From positions 1 to 10,543 of the forward strand of contig CALGRQ010000464.1 in assembly GCA_937880795.1 (NCBI GenBank): a stretch of 10,543 nt of DNA, read 5' to 3'. The DNA is from an uncultured Dyadobacter sp. (GTDB lineage: Bacteria > Bacteroidota > Bacteroidia > Cytophagales > Spirosomataceae). Shown piece after piece: positions 1-6,538 of this stretch (position 1 is its first letter; each line of letters begins with the position of its first letter). The notes under the pieces were generated by a model that did not search any database, had not been told where the DNA came from, and was given only the letters and a program-made list of their open reading frames with translations. Both the position numbers and the translations under genes were made by a program.

Positions 1-724
1 CAAATCTTATGGCGGAAATTACTCGAACGAAGGCGACACCACGGCAAAAGGAATGCTGGTGCGGGCTATCAACGATCCGTTCTGGAAATTACGCCAAATG
101 GCCATATCCAACTTTGCCGAGTACGAAGGTGAAGGATTTGCAACGGTGGAAAAAATAATTCAGGACAGGGCTCGTTTCGACCCCCATCCACAAGTCCGCT
201 CGGAAGCGATCATTACCCTGGCCACCTATGGTGACAACAACAGTGATAGCTTGTACCGTCAGGCACTGGAAGACAGCTCTTATCAAGTAGTTTCTGTTGC
301 AATTGAAAAATATCTGATGGGCCAACCATCAGATGCGAAGGAAATTGCGGCACGTTTTGAAAATTCTCCGAACGACGCCATTGTTACCTCAGTAGGAAAT
401 TACTATGCCGGCCTTGCCGAACCTAACCGTTACGATTGGTTCCTGGAAAAAATGAAGCGCATGAAACCTACTGACAAATACAATTTCTTACAGGTTTTCG
501 GGAAGTATCTGATCAAATCCAAACAGGACATACAACGTAAAAGTATTCCGGTTATGGAGAGCATTGCGCGAAATAACCCGTCCTATTTCGTCCGGTTTGG
601 CGCATTTCAAGTATTGGGACTTCTCACCGATATTCAAGGTGTAAATTCCCTAAGAAAAGACATACGGGCCAAAGAAACAGAACCCAAATTAAAAGAAATG
701 TATAGCCAGTTTGGTGAATTATAG
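1..724 (+). CDS. C-terminal part of a HEAT-repeat protein, probably M1-family aminopeptidase (5' end outside window)
   Basis: The reading frame is open from base 2 to the TAA at 722-724, so the gene begins upstream and the ATG at 53 is only an internal methionine. The visible 241 or so residues are all alpha-helical HEAT-like repeats. Examples are the DPFWKLRQMAI stretch just after base 80, then PHPQVRSEAIITLATYG and SSYQVVSVAIEKYL. Bacteroidota M1 zinc aminopeptidases of roughly 850 residues often end in such a HEAT domain, with DPFW(K/R)VR-type repeat starts. That is the basis for the family call. The catalytic HExxH and GAMEN motifs would lie outside the window, so the enzymatic assignment cannot be confirmed here. 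It could also be another HEAT-repeat protein. The gene ends 22 nt before a strong bidirectional hairpin. Confidence 0.7.
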   Translation, partial: KSYGGNYSNEGDTTAKGMLVRAINDPFWKLRQMAISNFAEYEGEGFATVEKIIQDRARFDPHPQVRSEAIITLATYGDNNSDSLYRQALEDSSYQVVSVAIEKYLMGQPSDAKEIAARFENSPNDAIVTSVGNYYAGLAEPNRYDWFLEKMKRMKPTDKYNFLQVFGKYLIKSKQDIQRKSIPVMESIARNNPSYFVRFGAFQVLGLLTDIQGVNSLRKDIRAKETEPKLKEMYSQFGEL

Positions 725-746
725 AGATCACCCCGCTTAAAAACAC

Positions 747-788
747 AAACGACCGCAAGCTTGATGAATCAAATTTGCGGTCGTTTTT
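747..788. terminator. Bidirectional intrinsic terminator between convergent genes
   Basis: Bases 747-758 (AAACGACCGCAA) pair perfectly with 775-786, a 12-bp stem. An inner TTGAT/ATCAA helix at 761-772 nearly closes the loop. A T-run at 784-788 serves the plus-strand gene, and A-rich sequence at 739-749 gives a U-tract for the minus-strand LacI-type gene ending at 808. Confidence 0.85.
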
Positions 789-807
789 ATGATATACGTA
801 CTGCGGT

Positions 808-1872
808 TCATACGGGATCTAAGTAGTAATCCAGATTCTCTTTGGTAATGATATCCAACGGCAAAAATTTAATAGGTGCTATATCCATGTTAAAGACCAA
901 ATGATTAGCCAGCTGAAATATGCCCCAATACCCCTGTCCCAATGGATTTTGATTGATCAGAAAATCAATTTTATTCTTATTGAGATAATCCAAATTCGTT
1001 TTTAAAAGGTCATAGCCCACTAGTTTTACATTCCTCTTATCCGCCTTTTCCAGATAAGCGGCCACTTCAAAAGCTTTGGAGTTAGTGACGTAAATAGCAC
1101 CCACATTCTTTTCCCGTGCCATGATCTCACGCAAATGCGCATCGATGAAACCTCCCTCCAAAAAATTAATATTACGACTTACGACGTTAAACTGCCCAGC
1201 CCGGCCATTATGAGAGAAGTAATCTCTGAAACCTTCCTCCTTCGTCAATAAGTGCGCCGAGTTTGGCGTATCCTCGTTAATATGTAAAACCAAAACCGTA
1301 CAGGCTTCCGGTAACCCGAAACTCAATATTTTAGCAGCCAAGGAGCCACTCCGGTATGAATCCTGCCCTATATAACACAAAGGCTCTACGCTTTCAATTT
1401 GCGTATTGAATAACACATATGGAATGCTCATCCGCTTCCATTGTTCAAAAAATGGAAGTACTTCTTTATAAAAGATAGGGGCTATCAGTACCCCATCCGG
1501 ATGGTCTCGGGTTGCTTCTTCCGCCTTTTCTATAAAAGACCGTTCGTTGTGCGGATCAAAAATGTACTGTATAACATGCACCCCGTATTGACGTAGTTCC
1601 TTTTCAGCCTTCTCTATACCACTTCGCGGCGCTTCCCAATAAGAATCTACTGCACTATCCGGAATCAAGGCAGCAATATGGTATGTACGTTGAGATTTTA
1701 AAGATTGGGCTATACGATTCGGTTCATAGTTAAGTTCCTTAATAATGGCCAAAACTCTTTCTCGCACATCCTCCGCCACCCTACCCCGGTTATGTAAAAC
1801 ACGGTCCACTGTTCCTTTGGAAGTACCGGCCTTCTCTGCAATATCCTTAATCCGGATTATTTTCTTTTTCAA
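808..1872 (-). CDS. LacI-family transcriptional regulator with periplasmic-binding-protein-like sensor domain
   Basis: This is a DNA-binding regulator with a sugar-type ligand domain. With the TTG start at 1872 it has 354 residues, beginning MKKKIIRIKDIAEKAGTSKG. The LacI helix-turn-helix covers residues 7-55: IKDIAEKAGTSKGTVDRVL is the recognition part, and ELNYEPNRIAQSL is the hinge-helix segment. A type-1 periplasmic-binding fold follows (about 64-350), with landmarks DGVLIAPI, YIGQDSYRSG and KLVGYDLL. The frame opens at a second TTG (1908), directly after an in-frame TGA, which would add 12 residues. There is no in-frame ATG at the N-terminus, and 1872 gives the usual LacI start. Neither start has a convincing Shine-Dalgarno. 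It lies 180 nt downstream of the reductase gene on the same strand and no sugar-use genes are nearby, so its ligand and targets cannot be inferred here. Confidence 0.9.
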   Translation of the reverse strand: MKKKIIRIKDIAEKAGTSKGTVDRVLHNRGRVAEDVRERVLAIIKELNYEPNRIAQSLKSQRTYHIAALIPDSAVDSYWEAPRSGIEKAEKELRQYGVHVIQYIFDPHNERSFIEKAEEATRDHPDGVLIAPIFYKEVLPFFEQWKRMSIPYVLFNTQIESVEPLCYIGQDSYRSGSLAAKILSFGLPEACTVLVLHINEDTPNSAHLLTKEEGFRDYFSHNGRAGQFNVVSRNINFLEGGFIDAHLREIMAREKNVGAIYVTNSKAFEVAAYLEKADKRNVKLVGYDLLKTNLDYLNKNKIDFLINQNPLGQGYWGIFQLANHLVFNMDIAPIKFLPLDIITKENLDYYLDPV

Positions 1873-2052
1873 CCTGATAAGCTTTTTAGTACAGAGGCTA
1901 ACCTCCAATCATGAAAAGTAATATACCAATAAAGACGGTCAGATAAAAAAATACCTATCAATCAGGTTTCGAAAATATCTTCACTCCAAATATTGAGAAA
2001 TATCTCTGACAACCCACGCCTTAATCAGCGTGATACCAAAACTCTTTTTAAA

Positions 2053-3102
2053 TCAATTCACTTCAATATGCACATCGTCACCGTCTACGTAAGTAGAACA
2101 GGTCAGTATCCATCCCTCAGCAAGATCACGATCTGTAAGTACCTCATTGAAAGACATATGTAAAGCGCCACGTTTGCAAACAGCAGCGCAGGTTGCACAA
2201 CGGCCTCCTTTACAGCTATAAGGAAGGTGTATACCGTTAGCGAGTGCTGCGTCCAAAATTGTGCTATGCGCGGGAACCAACAATTGATGGTTTTCTCCAC
2301 GAAAATGTAATGAAATGGTATGAGGATTAGAAATTGGAGGCGGGGGTGGTATTTTATCGATTACAAAGTTTTCTTTACGGATTTGATCCGTCGTAAAGCC
2401 CATATAATGCAAGGTAATTTCCAAAGACCGCATCAATTCGTACGGACCGCAGATAAAAAACTTCGCAACCTCCTTATCATAACGAAGCGACTTCGAAACG
2501 AGCTGCTCTAACCGCGTATTATTAATTCGTCCCTGCATACCAGTCCACCCTTCCAATGGCTGACTATGTATGTGAATGACACGTAGTCGATCGGGAAAGC
2601 GTCTTTGCCAGTCATTAATTTGATCCACAAACAGGGCGTGTCCATCATTCCGATTGGCATACAGTAACGTTACCGAACTCCCAACCTCCTCAGTCAGTAC
2701 CTGTTTTAGTATAGAAAACAGAGGGGTGATTCCACTCCCTGCCCCTATCAAAACCACATCCTTTTGAGTGGCTGGGGCTGGCGTAAGTACAAACCGCCCC
2801 GAAGCCGGTAGGCAATTGAAGACATCCCCTATCTTTACCTGATCCAGCCAAAACCTGGAAATTTCTCCATTCGCCACTCGCTTTATCGTTATTGCCGGAT
2901 AGGCATCCACAGCCGGTGCCGAACTCATCGAATAAGATCGTCGTACTTCACGACCATTTATCTCCTTTAAAAACGTCAGAAACTGACCAGCCGCATACTC
3001 CAGTGACTCGCCATCGGTCCGTTCCAACACAAAGGTTTTCACGTCGTACTTTTCTACAATAATTTCCCTTACTTTGATCGAAATTGTATTTTCTAACACC
3101 AT
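2053..3102 (-). CDS. PaaE-like FAD/NAD(P)H oxidoreductase with C-terminal 2Fe-2S ferredoxin domain
   Basis: This is a 349-residue cytosolic electron-transfer flavoprotein that should move electrons from NAD(P)H through FAD to a plant-type 2Fe-2S cluster and on to a partner oxygenase. Domains in order are an FAD-binding barrel (about 5-108, RSYS at 55-58), an NAD(P)-binding domain (about 113-245, GAGSGITP at 120-127, ICGP at 217-220), a proline-rich linker (252-256) and a ferredoxin domain (about 262-349). The cluster cysteines are all present in the C-x4-C-x2-C...C pattern: C297, C302, C305 and C335. Length and order match PaaE/HmpX-type reductases (E. coli PaaE is about 356 residues). No paaABCD, desaturase, P450 or di-iron oxygenase gene is in the window, so it is an orphan and paaE is not assigned. 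It starts at ATG 7 nt after the preceding gene's stop, so the two are almost certainly co-transcribed. Confidence 0.93.
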   Translation of the reverse strand: MVLENTISIKVREIIVEKYDVKTFVLERTDGESLEYAAGQFLTFLKEINGREVRRSYSMSSAPAVDAYPAITIKRVANGEISRFWLDQVKIGDVFNCLPASGRFVLTPAPATQKDVVLIGAGSGITPLFSILKQVLTEEVGSSVTLLYANRNDGHALFVDQINDWQRRFPDRLRVIHIHSQPLEGWTGMQGRINNTRLEQLVSKSLRYDKEVAKFFICGPYELMRSLEITLHYMGFTTDQIRKENFVIDKIPPPPPISNPHTISLHFRGENHQLLVPAHSTILDAALANGIHLPYSCKGGRCATCAAVCKRGALHMSFNEVLTDRDLAEGWILTCSTYVDGDDVHIEVN

Positions 3103-3109
3103 AATGACA

Positions 3110-4210
3110 CTAGGAATGGACAGGTAATTGGGTAGTTAACGAATCCCATAAAGTTTCGTATTCGAACAGCAACAACCAGCAATGGGCTTCGCACACCCAA
3201 TGCATATGAAACAACCCACTGTTGGAAAACTTATAAAGGATAGGGTTTTCATAGGCAGTAAGCAATCCGGCAATAAAAAAGTAAAAACCCTTAAAGTCGG
3301 CTTTGGTAAACGACTCAACGGGTATCCGGTTAGGTTTTATCCCCAATCGCATCAGTGAAATGGAGAGTATGACGCGATCCATCTTCTTTTCCGTTTTTTG
3401 CAAAATTTCCAATGTATCTTCAATCAACTTTGCACGGATATCGCTTAGCGCCTCCGGATTAAAAGCCGCCAACAAACGACTTACGTGATATATAATCAGC
3501 TCAGTTCGTGGATACTGATGTGCACAACGAAATGGAACCGACCTATATCGATCCGATTTAATGACCGAACTTATATAGGCCAGAGAATCCTCATCGTGTT
3601 CATTCAGTGGTAATTGGTATTTCAAGATACAATACATCAGATTACACAACACACTGACATCGAACTCAATATACATATTTTTACCAAACCAGGTCGAATA
3701 AGCCTTCAGAGACCTATATTCGGGATAAGTATTGCGTATCCATTGCTTATACCCATTGGCATGCAATACAAGTTTATTTTTGAGCCAAAGGAGCTCCTCC
3801 CGGGTCGGATTTGTGGTGAGGTATACAAATGCCGTATCATCTACATCGTCAGGAATTCTGAAATGCTCATACCTTTTAAAAATATATCCATTGGGAAAAT
3901 GTTTGGAAGGTTTCGTTTTCCAAAAATTATAAGTCCTTAATCCATCCTTATTTTGAAAATCAGGATAGTTCGCGACGATCCTTTCGCAGATTTTGTCGAT
4001 TTGAAATTGAACCGCCTCTTCCTGCCGGCTCCTTAAAGATTGCAGCGTAAATGCGCTTATTGCCGAAAAAAAAATCGTAGTATCTGGCCGTCTATAACCG
4101 ATCCCGGTATTCTCTCGATACGCGGGAAAAATGCCGACCGGAAAATATTGATCTCCCTTGGATTGAAGGCGCTCAATATGATCAATAAAGATTTGGAAGT
4201 TTTGATTCAT
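3110..4210 (-). CDS. Unassigned protein with (alpha/alpha)-toroid character and DDVDDTA (DxDD-like) motif
   Basis: I do not recognise this gene with certainty. From the ATG at 4210 it has 366 residues, with no signal peptide and no clear transmembrane span. AGGG lies 4 nt upstream, so I preferred it to ATG 4234 or TTG 4237, which abut a terminator U-tract. Landmarks are YRRPDTTIFFSAISAF (39-54), YNFWKTKPSKHFPNGYIF (94-111), RIPDDVDDTAFVYL (118-131), FDVSVLCNLMYCIL (183-196), YPRTELIIYHVSRLLA (233-248) and an aromatic C-terminus, HWVCEAHCWLLLFEY (337-351). The P-D-x-x-D-D-T-A signature recalls the DxDD acid motif of class II terpene cyclases, such as DVDDTA in squalene-hopene cyclase. It also occurs in other helical-toroid proteins, and the chain is far shorter than a squalene-hopene cyclase. 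Terpene cyclase-like fold is an inference; activity is unknown. The PaaE-like reductase gene follows after 7 nt. Confidence 0.85.
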   Translation of the reverse strand: MNQNFQIFIDHIERLQSKGDQYFPVGIFPAYRENTGIGYRRPDTTIFFSAISAFTLQSLRSRQEEAVQFQIDKICERIVANYPDFQNKDGLRTYNFWKTKPSKHFPNGYIFKRYEHFRIPDDVDDTAFVYLTTNPTREELLWLKNKLVLHANGYKQWIRNTYPEYRSLKAYSTWFGKNMYIEFDVSVLCNLMYCILKYQLPLNEHDEDSLAYISSVIKSDRYRSVPFRCAHQYPRTELIIYHVSRLLAAFNPEALSDIRAKLIEDTLEILQKTEKKMDRVILSISLMRLGIKPNRIPVESFTKADFKGFYFFIAGLLTAYENPILYKFSNSGLFHMHWVCEAHCWLLLFEYETLWDSLTTQLPVHS

Positions 4211-4235
4211 TGACCCTAAACTAACCAATTGCATC

Positions 4236-4270
4236 AAAAAAAGAAACCTTGCCGCTCAGACAAGGTTTCT
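4236..4270 (-). terminator. Intrinsic terminator after the nfu-like gene
   Basis: On the minus strand AGAAACCTTG (4270-4261) pairs perfectly with CAAGGTTTCT (4251-4242) across a 9-nt loop, followed at once by seven T residues (4242-4236). It lies 21 nt beyond the stop of the Nfu gene. Its U-tract ends immediately before the first possible start codons of the next gene. Confidence 0.92.
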
Positions 4271-4291
4271 CCGTTAAAACAAAATATTTAT

Positions 4292-4888
4292 TTAAACGCC
4301 TTCGGCCACAACTTCCTTCACATCCGGTACCATACGCGTCAATAGGTTCTCAATACCCGCTTTAAGCGTTAATGTTGATGATGGACAGCCACTGCAAGAT
4401 CCTTGAAGAAGAACCTTCACCACACCCGATTCTTCATCAAAAGAATGGAAGTTGATGGCTCCACCGTCGGACTCCACAGCCGGACGTACATATGTATCCA
4501 AAGCGGCTTTAATTTTTTGAATTGTATCCGAGTCTCTTGAATCAACAATTACTGTATTCTTCTCAATTGTTTTCTCAGCAAAAACCGGATGGTTTTCTTC
4601 AAAGTATATTTTAATAAACTGTTTGGTATCACGAAGCACTTCTTCCCAAGCAGTTGCATCATCTTTGGTAATCGTAATGAAATTGCTCGCTATAAACACG
4701 CGCTGAACGTGCGGAAATTGAAAAAGGTCTGACGCCAACGGAGATGCAGAACCATCTGCAAAAGTGGATTCAACCGTTGGATAATCAAATGAAAGACCAT
4801 CCGGAACCAATTCAAAATTCAATACAAATTTCATTGAGTTGGGATTCGGACTTAACTCGGTATATACAAAAATAGGTCGTGATAGCAT
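4292..4888 (-). CDS. Nfu-type Fe-S cluster scaffold/carrier (Nfu_N plus NifU C-terminal domain)
   Basis: This 198-residue protein carries both domains of the Nfu1/NfuA-like scaffold family, which receives and delivers 4Fe-4S clusters to apo-proteins in the cytosol. The N-terminal Nfu_N domain (about 8-100) has the diagnostic PNPNSMKF at residues 14-21. The C-terminal NifU-like domain (about 120-195) has RPAVESDGGAI at 135-145 and the cluster-binding CSGC motif with C165 and C168. The only plausible start is ATG 4888. No further isc/suf genes are visible. A strong terminator follows, so it is probably a single-gene transcript. Its upstream region (4889-5108) is shared with the divergent lipoprotein gene, and I found no TAnnTTTG-type box for it there. 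Confidence 0.95.
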   Translation of the reverse strand: MLSRPIFVYTELSPNPNSMKFVLNFELVPDGLSFDYPTVESTFADGSASPLASDLFQFPHVQRVFIASNFITITKDDATAWEEVLRDTKQFIKIYFEENHPVFAEKTIEKNTVIVDSRDSDTIQKIKAALDTYVRPAVESDGGAINFHSFDEESGVVKVLLQGSCSGCPSSTLTLKAGIENLLTRMVPDVKEVVAEGV

Positions 4889-5066
4889 AATTTGTAAAGA
4901 TTCGATTGTGTTTTAAGGATCTAATTACCCTCTCCCACAACACCATTCTTCATTTTTTGGTTTGTTATATCCCGTATTTGAACAGCTTTCGTCAAAAAAA
5001 TTTTATCCCTATACCCAACCTTTCACCCTATACCGGTAGTTTATACGTCTGAAACCCAAACCACAG

Positions 5067-5076
5067 GCTGATCAGC
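5067..5076. promoter_or_regulatory. 10-bp perfect palindrome upstream of the lipoprotein gene
   Basis: GCTGATCAGC is self-complementary and ends 32 nt before the lipoprotein start, inside the 220-nt divergent region. It could be half of an operator or chance. The symmetry does not extend outward, so the call is weak. Confidence 0.2.
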
Positions 5077-5108
5077 TGCTTTGGCAAATCATTTTCATCT
5101 TAAAATTA

Positions 5109-5951
5109 ATGCTCATGATAAAGTCAGCAATTATTTTCAGCTTGCTATGGCTCGGGCTTGCCATCATCGCCTGCGAACAGCAAAACAATATGGATGCCGT
5201 TTCTCAATTAGAAACTACCAAAGTCAACCTAAAAAAAACAGAACCGGCAGAATTTACCTTTAAAACCAATGCGCCTGCTGATCGGGTAAAATGGAATGTA
5301 AGTCCTAATCGGAACGTGCAGATTATACCCAATGGTTATGTTGCCAAGATATATTTTGGTGACGCCGGGCGATATACTATTATTGCCACCGACGATATCA
5401 TTACCTCCCGAACCGCAGTTACGGTAGATACAACAACTTATATCCCTGGTGATACCACAACGGTAACTCCGCCAAGTCCTCCTGTTGTATATCCTCCCAT
5501 ACTACCGGCAGATACTGTCATAAAAGTTGATACCGTCGGCACGCATGACCGAATTGTTAGTTTGGAGGGTGACGAATTTACCATCACACCCGTCATCGTC
5601 GATTCTCTTTCGGGACAGGGACTGGGCATGCGCATTGATAGCAAAAAACATTACCCCTGTTCTACAACCTACCTGCACTATTCCGGTTTTTGGCAGGAAT
5701 CTAACACGGGCCCCTATAAGCTATCATTCTATCATGCAGTACAGCCTGGGGCTAGATTTTGTAATGGTCCGGAAAGAACACTCTTGGCAGCAGCACATAT
5801 ATACCCCATTCCCCACGGTAAAACCAGGTTTGAAATTTCTTTGAATGGTACGACCTATGCGGGATCCATAACCCGTGAAGAAAATACTTTCACCATTTCT
5901 TGGCCCTATACCGATGGCGTTAAATTTTCGAAGTTTGTTTTAACAAAATAA
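5109..5951 (+). CDS. Lipoprotein with Ig/PKD-like domain, Pro/Thr linker and unknown C-terminal domain
   Basis: This 280-residue exported protein has a type II signal peptide: a basic-hydrophobic N-terminus, then LAIIAC with the lipid-modified cysteine at residue 22. The mature protein starts CEQQNNMD. A beta-sandwich of Ig/PKD type seems likely at about 38-105 (WNVSPNRNVQIIPNGYVAKI, then GDAGRYTIIATD). A low-complexity Thr/Pro linker follows at about 107-136 and a C-terminal domain of about 140 residues whose family I do not recognise. That last domain has two cysteines (C184, C218) that could pair in the periplasm. ATG 5109 or 5115 could be the start; the difference is two residues. It is followed after 53 nt by the sigma factor gene on the same strand, with a strong hairpin between. 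That suggests a related but separately controlled unit. Confidence 0.85.
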   Translation: MLMIKSAIIFSLLWLGLAIIACEQQNNMDAVSQLETTKVNLKKTEPAEFTFKTNAPADRVKWNVSPNRNVQIIPNGYVAKIYFGDAGRYTIIATDDIITSRTAVTVDTTTYIPGDTTTVTPPSPPVVYPPILPADTVIKVDTVGTHDRIVSLEGDEFTITPVIVDSLSGQGLGMRIDSKKHYPCSTTYLHYSGFWQESNTGPYKLSFYHAVQPGARFCNGPERTLLAAAHIYPIPHGKTRFEISLNGTTYAGSITREENTFTISWPYTDGVKFSKFVLTK

Positions 5952-5962
5952 ATAGTTTGATA

Positions 5963-5994
5963 CAAGCCATTTGATTTTGAAATCAGATGGCTTG
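5963..5994 (+). terminator. Strong 15-bp hairpin between lipoprotein and sigma factor genes
   Basis: CAAGCCAT (5963-5970) pairs with ATGGCTTG (5987-5994), then a T-G wobble (5971/5986), then TGATTT (5972-5977) with AAATCA (5980-5985), leaving a 2-nt apparent loop. No T-run follows, so it is an imperfect intrinsic terminator. It ends 10 nt before the sigma ATG and could equally be a 3'-end stabiliser or a translational control element. Confidence 0.55.
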
Positions 5995-6004
5995 TAAAGC
6001 GTAA

Positions 6005-6538
6005 ATGAATCAACTCTCCGATATATTAGCTGGTTGCAAACGCAATGACCGAAAGTGTCAGAAAGAGTTGTATTATCATTTTTATCCGGCCATGTTCTCT
6101 TTGTGCCGAAAATTTTTTCAGGACGAACACGAAATTCAAACGGCCTTGAACAATGGCATGATGAAGGTCTTTAAAAACATAGGCCAATATGACGATGCCA
6201 AAGGCGATTTTTTCAACTGGATCTATACCATTGTAAGAAACACCTGCCTAACCCTCATCCGGAACAGAAAACCCGAAATGACCGTTGAAATCAAGGAGCA
6301 TATGGAAGGCATATTGCTATATGATCCTTTCGCGTCTGCCGAATGGGATGAGATTTTTCATGCTCTCGACAAGCTAGCTCCGGCAACCCGGGCGATTTGT
6401 AGCCTATTTTATCTGGAAAATTTCAGTATAAAGGAAATCTGTACCGAAATGAATATTAAAGAAGGTACCGTAAAATGGCACCTGAACGAAAGCAGAAACA
6501 GACTTAGAGAAATTGTTACGAAAAGTCAGAACAAGTGA
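6005..6538 (+). CDS. RNA polymerase ECF-type sigma-70 family factor
   Basis: This 177-residue protein has the two-domain layout of ECF (group IV) sigma factors, which direct RNA polymerase to a small regulon. Region 2 spans about 18-88 (LYYHFYPAMFSLCRKFF, KGDFFNWIYTIVRNTCL). Region 4 spans about 118-170, with ALDKLAPATRAICSLFYLE and the helix-turn-helix FSIKEICTEMNIKEGTVKWHL. The usual DAEDxxQE acidic/glutamine cluster of region 2.2 is replaced by HEIQTALNNG (42-51), so several commonly conserved polar residues are changed. No Shine-Dalgarno is evident before ATG 6005. Its stop codon overlaps the GTG start of the next gene, pointing to translational coupling with a likely anti-sigma partner. 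Bacteroidota ECF factors often sit beside their regulator in this way. Confidence 0.92.
   Translation: MNQLSDILAGCKRNDRKCQKELYYHFYPAMFSLCRKFFQDEHEIQTALNNGMMKVFKNIGQYDDAKGDFFNWIYTIVRNTCLTLIRNRKPEMTVEIKEHMEGILLYDPFASAEWDEIFHALDKLAPATRAICSLFYLENFSIKEICTEMNIKEGTVKWHLNESRNRLREIVTKSQNK

Noticed and set aside
2015..2032. CACGC/GCGTG inverted repeat downstream of the reductase gene as a minus-strand terminator
   Set aside because: Only 5 bp with an 8-nt loop, and the following minus-strand sequence (GGTTGTC) is not a U-tract.
2053..3102. Calling the reductase paaE with a phenylacetate pathway
   Set aside because: No paaABCD or phenylacetate genes are present; the domain layout is shared by several reductase subgroups.
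3614..3940. Open frame of 108 codons on the plus strand inside the toroid-like gene
   Set aside because: It is fully antisense to a well-supported gene, its product has no recognisable motifs, and no promoter precedes it.
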